DNA of 13,571 nucleotides from UBA1189 sp045654565 (lineage in GTDB: Bacteria > Bacteroidota > Bacteroidia > Bacteroidales > Bacteroidaceae). A model generated the notes under the pieces. It saw only the letters and a list, made by a program, of their open reading frames with translations. It had not been told where the DNA came from and searched no databases. The position numbers were made by a program, and so were the translations under genes. Numbering within the stretch: position 1 is the first letter of the stretch; each line of letters begins with the position of its first letter. The DNA is taken from contig JAZONP010000017.1 in the NCBI GenBank assembly GCA_045654565.1, forward strand, positions 1-13,571. The letters run 5' to 3'. Below are positions 1 to 6,622 of the stretch, piece by piece.

Positions 1-3000
1 TTGAGTGAGTTCACCGCAGGAGTGAAGTACTCGCTTTCGGGAGTAATCTGATCCAAGGGGAAGAGAGCCATCATGTGTGACATGTGACGGTGGCCACGGT
101 CGTTAGAGATATCGAACGGAGTGTACTTCCACTCACGGAGGAGCTTCTCGCCCTTCTTCACACCGTTATAAGGGTCGCCCCAACGGCCATTGTAATCCTC
201 AGTGTGCAAGCCCTGGTCGGTCCTTGCGAGGTGGTCGTCAAGAGTAGCAATATCGGCATCGGTAAGGTTTACTGCCTCAGGACCACCAAGGATGTCGATA
301 GCCTCCTTGAGGTTCATGAAGAGGTAGTAAATCATCTGCTGAGCATGAGCAGTACCATCCTCAGTCTGGTTGTCGTGCTGCTCGGCGCTGAACTCATCGG
401 GAGCTACGTAAGTGCCGTCAGGTTCATATTTATAGGGAGTGTGGTAGTTCTTCACGCTTGCCTGCTCATCCTTGGTATTGTCGAAGCCACGGTCCTCGAT
501 CAAGCGATGGAACCAGAACTTGGCGCAATCCCACATCACAGGGAAGGCCTTCGCAAGGAACTCCTTATCTTGGGTATAGCGGTAGTGCATCCACAGGTGG
601 CTGGTGTACCATACGTTGGCCACGAGGTAGTTGTCACCCCAGTTACTCATGCTACCATAGAGTGAGGTCTCGGTGAGAATGCTCCATCCATGACCTTCGT
701 TATACTTCACACCTACCTTCTTCCATCCTTCGCTCTGTGCACCACGGATGATGAAGTTTACGAAGGGTTTGTGGAGGTCGCTGAGGTTGGTAATCTCAGT
801 AGGCCAGTAGTTCATCTGGATATTGATGTTGGTATGGATGTCCGAGTTCCAGGGAGAGTTGCTACCACGGTCGTTCCAGATACCCTGCAGGTTGTTGGGT
901 GCTGCAATAGGCTGGCGGTTCGAACTGATGGCGAGGTAGCGGCCATAGTGGAAGTAGAGCTGCTCGAGGAACAGGTGGTCGTTCTGTGTGCTGGTACCGT
1001 TGGTATTCTTGGGATAGTAGTTATCAATCAAGGTCTTGGTATCCACGGCAGGAGTCTTCAAGCCGAGGTCGAAGGTCATACGCTTGGTGATCTTGGTGAA
1101 GTCGGCTACGTGGTCGGTCTCAATGGCATCAAAACCCTTGGTGATAGCCTTCTCGATGGTGGTCTTCACGTTATTGTTCACATCCTCGATGTTCTCATTG
1201 GTGAAGTAGTTGTCGAGCACATTCATGTCGCCGTTGAAGTTGGTCGCACCCTTGAGATAGAAGGTCACCTCTGTAGCGTCCTTCACCTGGATACCTGCTG
1301 AAGTAGCAGTAATCTCGGCGTCCTCATCGGCAACCACGTGCAGACGTGTAGCATACTTCACGGTCATCGCCCCGGAGAATGATGCAGTGTTACCCTCGTA
1401 TACCACCTTGCTGGCATTGATGCCACTGCCGGGCTCGAGTGTGAACACGAGGTTCAGCTTGTCTTCACCCTCGCTCTTGTACTGACCTGCGATTACTTGG
1501 TCGGGAGCTGAGCTGAAGTACTTGCGTGTCTGTTTGGTGCCGTTAGCGTTCTTGAATGACACACCAGCGATACCCTCCTCGATGTCGAGGTAGCGCACAT
1601 AGTCGGTCACACCGTTATCCCAGATACTATTGTCCTTGTTGGCGATGATGAGCGAACCGAAGTTCATGAACGTACGGTTACCACTTCCTGCAGTAATGTT
1701 ATTGGCTTCACCACTCCAGAGGGTCTTCTCGTTGAATTGGAGCTCCTCGTGAGCTACGCCACCGAATACCATGCAGCCGAGTTCACCATTACCCAAGGGA
1801 AGTGCATACTCCATCCAGGGGTAGCTTACACCAGTAGCCTCAGCAGAAGTCTTGTACCACAAGGTGTTGGGGTTCTCGGGCTTGAAGGTCTCGATGCCCT
1901 TGATATCGGTGATTTCGTGGATATACTCATCGGGGTAGCTTACATAGTCGGCTTCGTCGAGGTAGAACATACTACCTGTGTCGTTGCCAGTTGCGGCACT
2001 GCTGTTCCAAAGGGCAAGATAATTGCCACGCTTATTCCAATAGTTGTTGGCAGAACCTTTGAGCTTGATACGACCGTCAGTGCCGTCAAACTTGATGTTG
2101 CCATCAAAGGTGGTGGTGTGTGTTGTCGCATCGGGAGCCACCATGGTAGCACGTGCTCCATCTTCGCTACCAGTCATACCGAGCACCTTAGAGAGACCGG
2201 TAGAGTAGTTATAAATCTTGTATCCACCGTCATCCTGCTTCTCAAATGCCCAGAGACCCTTGTTGTCCTTGGGAACGTTGGTGTTAGTGAGCAATAAGTT
2301 GCCACCATCGGTATAACCACTTGCTACGCTTACGTAACCACCGTGACCACCACGCATGGTGTAGAACTGGGTGGTAGCATCCATATAGCTAACGTATACG
2401 ATTGTACCATCGATATTCACAATAGCAAACTTACCATCAACGGTTGCTGCGGTCAAGTCCTTTGTCTTCAGGTTCTTTGCCTCGAAGCTCTGGCCATCGG
2501 TATATGCCTGACCATCGTAGGTCACTCCACCATTGTCGGCACCGAGCACGTCGATGGTATAGGTCTTGGCCTTTACTACAGCCTCAGCGATTTGGAAACG
2601 GTTACCCTCATCAGTCGTGGTCCAACTGTTAACCATAATACCCGAAGCAGTTTGACCCTTAATCTGAGTGTTCATACCTTGGTTACCAATCTGAAGTTTC
2701 CAAGGATAGTCGCCACCTACATTCTCGATCTTCATGGCTACAGAAGCCGAAGAGGTGTACTGACCATTAGTACCTACATACTTTCCAGCCCCCACGCTAT
2801 AGAGGTAGTAGTCACTACCCTTTTTTTCGATGCGGAACTGCTGATTTTCATCGCTTGCGTTGTAGCTTACTGAGCCTACTGAGTTACCGTTACTTGAACA
2901 GATTTCTCCTGATACGGCCGAGCTGTACAACAAGAATGCGCGCTTCGAACGCAGGGTATAGGTGTTCCCATTGTCCAATTGCGACAAGTCAGTCACGAGT

Positions 3001-3065
3001 GTTTGCGCCTGTGCTGCAAACAGGGTGCAGAAGAGGCTTACAAGCATTAGAGAGATTTTTCTCAT
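1..3065 (-). CDS. GH95 family alpha-L-fucosidase-like enzyme with N-terminal lectin-like region (3' end cut by window edge)
   Basis: The reading frame is open from the ATG at 3065 to base 1 (1021 codons), so the C-terminus lies outside the window. Residues 1-20 are a signal peptide (MRKISLMLVSLFCTLFAAQA, then Q), pointing to export. Residues about 21-385 are an extra region with two lectin/beta-trefoil-like stretches (about 30-165 and 215-370). The GH95 part starts near residue 390 and closely follows the neighbouring GH95 gene. It shows ALPLGNGELGCMVFGG (421-436), NLQGIWNDRG (725-734) and HTNINIQMNYWP (744-755), whose Asn746 and Asn748 match the Asn pair assisting catalysis in B. bifidum AfcA. 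Glu895 in FSAEQ is the likely general acid. The catalytic Asp region (QIDGNFG in the paralog) is off-window. GH95 enzymes release terminal alpha-L-fucose, often alpha-1,2-linked, or alpha-L-galactose. No Bacteroidetes promoter precedes it, so it is probably co-transcribed from 5773. Exact substrate is unknown. Confidence 0.9.
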   Translation of the reverse strand, partial: MRKISLMLVSLFCTLFAAQAQTLVTDLSQLDNGNTYTLRSKRAFLLYSSAVSGEICSSNGNSVGSVSYNASDENQQFRIEKKGSDYYLYSVGAGKYVGTNGQYTSSASVAMKIENVGGDYPWKLQIGNQGMNTQIKGQTASGIMVNSWTTTDEGNRFQIAEAVVKAKTYTIDVLGADNGGVTYDGQAYTDGQSFEAKNLKTKDLTAATVDGKFAIVNIDGTIVYVSYMDATTQFYTMRGGHGGYVSVASGYTDGGNLLLTNTNVPKDNKGLWAFEKQDDGGYKIYNYSTGLSKVLGMTGSEDGARATMVAPDATTHTTTFDGNIKFDGTDGRIKLKGSANNYWNKRGNYLALWNSSAATGNDTGSMFYLDEADYVSYPDEYIHEITDIKGIETFKPENPNTLWYKTSAEATGVSYPWMEYALPLGNGELGCMVFGGVAHEELQFNEKTLWSGEANNITAGSGNRTFMNFGSLIIANKDNSIWDNGVTDYVRYLDIEEGIAGVSFKNANGTKQTRKYFSSAPDQVIAGQYKSEGEDKLNLVFTLEPGSGINASKVVYEGNTASFSGAMTVKYATRLHVVADEDAEITATSAGIQVKDATEVTFYLKGATNFNGDMNVLDNYFTNENIEDVNNNVKTTIEKAITKGFDAIETDHVADFTKITKRMTFDLGLKTPAVDTKTLIDNYYPKNTNGTSTQNDHLFLEQLYFHYGRYLAISSNRQPIAAPNNLQGIWNDRGSNSPWNSDIHTNINIQMNYWPTEITNLSDLHKPFVNFIIRGAQSEGWKKVGVKYNEGHGWSILTETSLYGSMSNWGDNYLVANVWYTSHLWMHYRYTQDKEFLAKAFPVMWDCAKFWFHRLIEDRGFDNTKDEQASVKNYHTPYKYEPDGTYVAPDEFSAEQHDNQTEDGTAHAQQMIYYLFMNLKEAIDILGGPEAVNLTDADIATLDDHLARTDQGLHTEDYNGRWGDPYNGVKKGEKLLREWKYTPFDISNDRGHRHMSHMMALFPLDQITPESEYFTPAVNSL

Positions 3066-3125
3066 GGTGATTGAATGTGTTTAAAAGGTTTGTAATATAG
3101 TTATTTGCTAATATTTGTGTTAGTG

Positions 3126-3208
3126 TGTCATTCTGAGTAACACGAAGAATCTCGCAAAGTCTCTTGGCGAAGTCCTGCGCGGGATCCTTCACTTCGTTCA
3201 GGATGACA
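3126..3208. repeat. 83-bp palindromic interspersed repeat (REP/MITE-like) between the two GH95 genes
   Basis: The element opens with TGTCATTCTGAG and closes with TTCAGGATGACA, which are imperfect inverted complements. The complementarity continues inward (GAAGAATCTCGC against GCGGGATCCTTC) to give an imperfect stem of about 30 bp, with G-T wobbles, around a short centre. Elements with this sequence style recur in many bacterial genomes. Their translations yield familiar false peptides of the type VILNEVKDP...ILRVTQND, and exactly such a peptide appears here on the minus strand. As RNA it would form a long hairpin in the GH95-GH95 intercistronic region, where it could protect the upstream message or damp the distal gene. 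That role is inference. Confidence 0.75.
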
Positions 3209-3214
3209 GAGACG

Positions 3215-5773
3215 CTATTTTTTTTCCATATAATCAATCTTTACGGTCTGCCCCTTCTTGCAGGGAATGGTAGCGATACCATGTTCGTCGACCTTGACCT
3301 TGGCCTTCTTGCCGTTCACGGTGACGGTGGCAGCGGTGATGTCCTCAGCGCCACGTGTGCAACGCACCCTGAGCGGCGCGCCGGCATGGCTCTCGATGGT
3401 GGCCTGCTGACACTGGCCATCCTTCCACTCGAAGCCTACGGTGAAGTTGCCCATGGCCTTCATGCCAGTCACGGTACCCTGTGCCTCCCATACGGCGGGC
3501 AGAGCGGGCAAGATGTTGATGTATCCGTGGGCGCTCTGCAGGAGCATCTCGGCGATACCCGAGCATACACCGAAGTTTCCGTCGATTTGGAACGGGGCGT
3601 GCGAGTCGAAGAGGTTGTAGTAGATACCTCCCGCCCAGGCGTTCACGCCGTATGAGGTAGAGTGTTTCAGAGCGTTCTTGATGATGAGGTGGGCATGGTC
3701 GCCATCCTGGGCACGTGCCCAGAGGTTCACCTTCCATCCCATCGACCATCCGGTAGCCTCGTCGCCGCGCAGCTTGAGGGAGTTCACGGCAGGGGCAAAG
3801 TACTCGCTCTCGGGCGTAATCTGGTCCATGGGGAAGAGAGCCATCATGTGCGACATATGGCGATGACCACGGTCGTTAGAGATATCGAAGGGGGTATACT
3901 TCCACTCGCGCAGGAGCAGATCGCCCTTCTGCACGCCGTTATAGGTCTCACCCCACGCACCCGTGTAGGTCTCGGTATGGAGTCCGCGGTCGGTCTTGGC
4001 GAGATAGTGGTCGAGTTTCTTGATGTCGGTCTTGGTGAGGCCCAGTGTCTTGGCACCGAGGATGTCGATGGCCTCCTTCACGTTGGTGAAGAGGTAGTAT
4101 ATCATCTGCTGGGCGTGGGCAGTGCCGTCCTCGGTCTGATTGTCGTGCTGCTCGGCGCTGAACTCGTTGGGCGCCACCAGCGTACCATCGGGGGCATACT
4201 GATAGGGGGTGTGATAGTTGCGTACGCGGGCCTGCTCGTCCTTGGTGTTGTCAAATCCGCGGTCCTCAATGAGTCTATGGAACCAGAACTCCGCTGCGCT
4301 CCACATCACGGGGAAGGCCTTCTTGAGGAATTCCTTGTCTTGGGTGTAACGGTAGTGCATCCACAGGTGGCTGGTGTACCACACGTTGGCCACGAGGTAG
4401 TTGTCACCCCAGGTGCTCATGCTGTTGTAGAGCGACGATTCGGTGAGCACGCTCCAGCCGTGGCCGTCGTTGTAGCGCTCGCCCACGCGCTTCCATCCCT
4501 CGCTCTGCGCTCCACGGATGATGAAGTTCACGAAGGGTTTGTGCAGATCCGAGAGGTTGGTGATCTCGGTAGGCCAGTAGTTCATCTGGATGTTGATGTT
4601 GGTATGCACGTCTGAGTTCCAGGGCGAGTCGGCGCCGCGGTCATTCCAGATGCCCTGCAGATTGTTGGGCGCTGCGATGGGCTGGCGGTTTGAGCTGATG
4701 GCGAGGTAACGGCCATAGTGGAAGTAGAGCTGTTCGAGGAACAGATGGTCATTCGCACGGCTATCGCCCTGACGGTTGTTGGGGTAGTAGTTGTCAATAA
4801 GCGTCTTGGTGTCTACCTTCGGGGTCTCGAGACCGAGGTCAAAGGTCATGCGACGGGTAATGGAGGTGAAGTCCTCCACGTGGTCGGCCTCTACAGCGTC
4901 GAAGCCCTTGGCGATGGCAGCCTCGATAGTACGCAGCACCTTGCCGTCCACGTCGGCCATGGTCTCCTCGGTGAAGTAGTTGTCGAGCACCTCCATGTCG
5001 CCGTTAAAGTTGGTCGCACCCTTGAGGTAGAAGGTCACCTCGCTGGCACCCGTCACCTGGATACCCTCCTCGGTAGCGGTCACCATAGCCTTGTCGTCGG
5101 CCACCACATGCAGGCGGGCGGCATACTTCACGGCCATCGCACCGGAGAACGATGCGGTGTTGCCCTCATACACAACCTTGCTGGCATTGATGCCTGTGCC
5201 GGGCTTGAGGGAGAACAGGAGGTTCATCTTGTCCGCGCCCTCGCTCTTGTACTGACCGGCAATCACCTGATCGGGAGCCGAACTGAGGTACTTGCGCACC
5301 TGCTTGGTGCCACGGGCATTCTTGAACTCCACGCCAGCCACGCCCTCTTCGATGTCGAGGTAGCGCACATAGTCGGTCACGCCCTCATTCCAGATGTTCT
5401 CGTCACGGTTGGCAATGAGGAGCGAGCCGAAGTTCATGTACGTGCGGCTTCCGCTGGGAGCGCCCACCACGTTGGCCTCGCCGCTCCAGAGGGTCTTCTC
5501 GTTGAATTGCAACTCCTCGCGAGCCACGCCACCGAAGACCATACATCCCAGCTCGCCATTACCCAAGGGGAGCGCATACTCCATCCAGGGATAGCCCGCG
5601 CCTGCCGCCTCGGCCGAGGTGGTGTACCAGAGTGTATTGGCATTCTTGGGCGAGTAGGCCGCAACACCGCGGATGACCGGCACCTCGCGACCTTCAGTCA
5701 CACCTTGAGCACACATCGGACAGATGCCGAGGGCCAAACCAAACAACAGAGCTATAAGGAATTTCTTTTTCAT
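3215..5773 (-). CDS. GH95 family alpha-L-fucosidase / alpha-L-galactosidase, secreted
   Basis: A complete 852-residue protein of usual GH95 size. I chose the ATG at 5773 over one at 5812 because it gives a clean signal peptide (MKKKFLIALLFGLALG, cleavage probably near CAQ) and leaves about 100 bases of leader behind a good promoter. The fold expected for the family is an N-terminal beta-sandwich (about 25-300), an (alpha/alpha)6 barrel (about 330-700) and a C-terminal beta domain. Visible motifs are ALPLGNGELGCMVFGG (67-82), NLQGIWNDRG (371-380), HTNINIQMNYWP (390-401, with the catalytic-assist Asn392 and Asn394), FSAEQ with likely general acid Glu541, and FQIDGNFG with Asp731. All expected AfcA-type residues are present, so it should be active. 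It ends in MEKK with no T9SS tail, so periplasmic or surface placement is open. It is first in the transcript, 149 bases before the distal GH95 copy. Fucose versus L-galactose preference cannot be told from motifs alone. Confidence 0.93.
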   Translation of the reverse strand: MKKKFLIALLFGLALGICPMCAQGVTEGREVPVIRGVAAYSPKNANTLWYTTSAEAAGAGYPWMEYALPLGNGELGCMVFGGVAREELQFNEKTLWSGEANVVGAPSGSRTYMNFGSLLIANRDENIWNEGVTDYVRYLDIEEGVAGVEFKNARGTKQVRKYLSSAPDQVIAGQYKSEGADKMNLLFSLKPGTGINASKVVYEGNTASFSGAMAVKYAARLHVVADDKAMVTATEEGIQVTGASEVTFYLKGATNFNGDMEVLDNYFTEETMADVDGKVLRTIEAAIAKGFDAVEADHVEDFTSITRRMTFDLGLETPKVDTKTLIDNYYPNNRQGDSRANDHLFLEQLYFHYGRYLAISSNRQPIAAPNNLQGIWNDRGADSPWNSDVHTNINIQMNYWPTEITNLSDLHKPFVNFIIRGAQSEGWKRVGERYNDGHGWSVLTESSLYNSMSTWGDNYLVANVWYTSHLWMHYRYTQDKEFLKKAFPVMWSAAEFWFHRLIEDRGFDNTKDEQARVRNYHTPYQYAPDGTLVAPNEFSAEQHDNQTEDGTAHAQQMIYYLFTNVKEAIDILGAKTLGLTKTDIKKLDHYLAKTDRGLHTETYTGAWGETYNGVQKGDLLLREWKYTPFDISNDRGHRHMSHMMALFPMDQITPESEYFAPAVNSLKLRGDEATGWSMGWKVNLWARAQDGDHAHLIIKNALKHSTSYGVNAWAGGIYYNLFDSHAPFQIDGNFGVCSGIAEMLLQSAHGYINILPALPAVWEAQGTVTGMKAMGNFTVGFEWKDGQCQQATIESHAGAPLRVRCTRGAEDITAATVTVNGKKAKVKVDEHGIATIPCKKGQTVKIDYMEKK

Positions 5774-5883
5774 GTCTTTTATCTTTTCGTTATAGAGCCT
5801 CATCGAGAGCACTCACGTTTGTATCACTTAGAATGTTATGCCTTTCACGTACCGACCCGCGCACTCACACGCGTATCGAGATG

Positions 5884-5915
5884 CAAAGATACAGACATTA
5901 ATTCAATTTTCCAAA
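5884..5915 (-). promoter_or_regulatory. Bacteroidetes-type sigma-ABfr promoter for the GH95 genes
   Basis: Read on the minus strand, TTTG (5915-5912), exactly 20 bases, then TATCTTTG (5891-5884) match the -33/-7 consensus TTTG / TAnnTTTG of the Bacteroidetes primary sigma factor. Transcription would start near 5877, giving an untranslated leader of about 100 bases before the ATG at 5773. This is the only good promoter upstream of either GH95 gene, so it probably drives both. Confidence 0.8.
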
Positions 5916-5973
5916 TTTTACCCAACCCCGTTAGCGTTTTACTCCAACAAGTTCCACACCCCATCCCATCGAA

Positions 5974-6083
5974 CCTGCCTCGGCAAATTGTCCGACCTGC
6001 CTCCGCAACCTGCCTTACCTACCTCCGCAATTTATCAGACCTATCTCCGCATCTTGTCGATCTTGCCTCACGGAAACAATATC
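5974..6083. repeat. Five phased 22-bp direct repeats (degenerate)
   Basis: The core CCTRCCTCCGCAA begins at 5974, 5996, 6018 and 6040, always exactly 22 bases apart: CCTGCCTCGGCAA, CCTGCCTCCGCAA, CCTACCTCCGCAA and CCTATCTCCGCAT. A decayed fifth unit (CTTGCCTCACGG) follows in register at 6062. The other half of each unit is more variable, though units 1 and 4 share TTGTC. Because 22 is not a multiple of three, the periodicity is not that of a coding repeat. It equals about two helical turns, so the copies would lie on one face of the DNA. The block sits about 60 bases upstream of the GH95 -33 element. A stacked protein-binding array or a slipped-strand tandem repeat are both possible. Confidence 0.75.
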
Positions 6084-6137
6084 GTAACTTACTGAGGCGA
6101 AGATAAGCGCATAATGCGCGTGCGCCACGCGAGGCAG

Positions 6138-6162
6138 AGGTTAAGTTAAAGGTTAAGAGTTA
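6138..6162 (+). repeat. TTAAG-rich inverted repeat, left arm
   Basis: AGGTTAAG followed by a second GGTTAAGAGTTA forms the left arm. The 13 bases AGGTTAAGAGTTA (6150-6162) recur exactly as the reverse complement at 6313-6325, and most of the remaining arm also matches with a short gap. The two arms enclose about 140 bp of AT-rich sequence. They could be the ends of a small non-autonomous element or paired regulator sites. No transposase or clear target-site duplication is visible. Confidence 0.6.
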
Positions 6163-6299
6163 CCCTGCGCTGTATCGCTGCCGAGCGTGCACTATATATA
6201 AGGGCTTATTTAAGTATTATATATACTTTGTATATCTAATACGAAAATAAGAGTTTTTACTCAACAGTATTTTCGCCCATCGGGAGACAGAGCGTATAT

Positions 6300-6325
6300 T
6301 AATTCTTAACCTTAACTCTTAACCT
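6300..6325 (-). repeat. TTAAG-rich inverted repeat, right arm
   Basis: The plus strand reads TAATTCTTAACC then TTAACTCTTAACCT, the reverse complement of the arm at 6138-6162 with a few mismatches and a small gap, and an exact 13-base match at 6313-6325. Each arm is itself two imperfect copies of a GGTTAAG unit, so the elements are both tandem and inverted. The right arm ends about 190 bases upstream of the M60 gene promoter. Confidence 0.6.
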
Positions 6326-6514
6326 ATTTTGTCTTTTTCCGAAAAAGGTTGGCTCCTCATCGCTCGGCATAATCCAAGCACGCCTGGTTTTGCTCTCACT
6401 CCTTCGTCAGTCGGCCACTTTCACTGGAGAGCCACGCGACTCGCTCCCACCGAAGAAGACTCTCACAATCACACATCTCCACCCAACATTCGACTCAATA
6501 AAAACGTTAAATAT

Positions 6515-6545
6515 TTTGCAGTTTCGTAAAAAACGCGTACCTTTG
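6515..6545 (+). promoter_or_regulatory. Bacteroidetes-type promoter for the M60-like peptidase gene
   Basis: TTTG (6515-6518), 19 bases, then TACCTTTG (6538-6545) fit the TTTG / TAnnTTTG consensus. The start site would be near 6552, leaving an A-rich leader of about 65 bases before the ATG at 6619. The leader lacks a Shine-Dalgarno sequence, which is usual in this phylum. Confidence 0.8.
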
Positions 6546-6607
6546 CGTGCTAATAATGCACTAAAGTGCAGCAAAAAGAAAAAAAGAGTATTAACCAAAA
6601 TTTATCC

Positions 6608-6622
6608 ATGATAAACCTATGA
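6608..6622 (+). other. Possible 4-codon leader ORF overlapping the M60 gene start
   Basis: An ATG at 6608 opens a frame of four codons (Met-Ile-Asn-Leu) whose TGA stop (6620-6622) overlaps the ATG of the peptidase gene as ATGA. Such overlaps can couple initiation, but a chance occurrence in AT-rich leader sequence is equally likely. I keep it only because it decides how the start codon may be reached. Confidence 0.25.

Larger units (their letters stand above)
5774..6618. other. 845-bp divergent intergenic region between the GH95 pair and the M60-like peptidase gene
   Basis: I see no convincing protein gene here. In order from the GH95 side it contains a leader of about 100 bases, the minus-strand GH95 promoter (5884-5915), five phased 22-bp direct repeats (5974-6083), and one arm of a TTAAG-rich inverted repeat (6138-6162). 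An AT-rich core follows, with the small perfect inverted repeat AAGTAT-5-ATACTT at 6212-6228, then the second inverted-repeat arm (6300-6325), about 190 bases of featureless sequence, and the plus-strand promoter (6515-6545). Short open frames in it are compositionally random. The unusual length and repeat content suggest a regulatory or insertion-prone region rather than plain spacer. Confidence 0.7.

Noticed and set aside
84..2873. Several plus-strand open frames opposite the distal GH95 gene
   Set aside because: They are antisense shadows of a continuous minus-strand frame with signal peptide and GH95 motifs, and the similar frames opposite the second GH95 gene merely reflect paralogy.
2989..3237. 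An 82-codon minus-strand frame across the GH95 intergenic region
   Set aside because: Its sequence is the translation of the palindromic interspersed repeat (VILNEVKDP...ILRVTQND style), a familiar false peptide.
4718..6106. A long plus-strand open frame (462 codons) opposite the proximal GH95 gene
   Set aside because: It lies antisense to a gene with clear family motifs, has no recognisable domain, runs through the promoter and the 22-bp repeats, and arises from the GC-rich codon bias of the real gene.
6205..6233. TTTA ... TATACTTTG as a second plus-strand promoter
   Set aside because: The spacing inside the -7 element is one base short of TAnnTTTG and the -33 element is poor; the match at 6515-6545 is far better.
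6329..6611. Short overlapping frames in the intergenic region before the M60 gene
   Set aside because: They occur in three frames and on both strands, have no start context, and overlap the M60 promoter.
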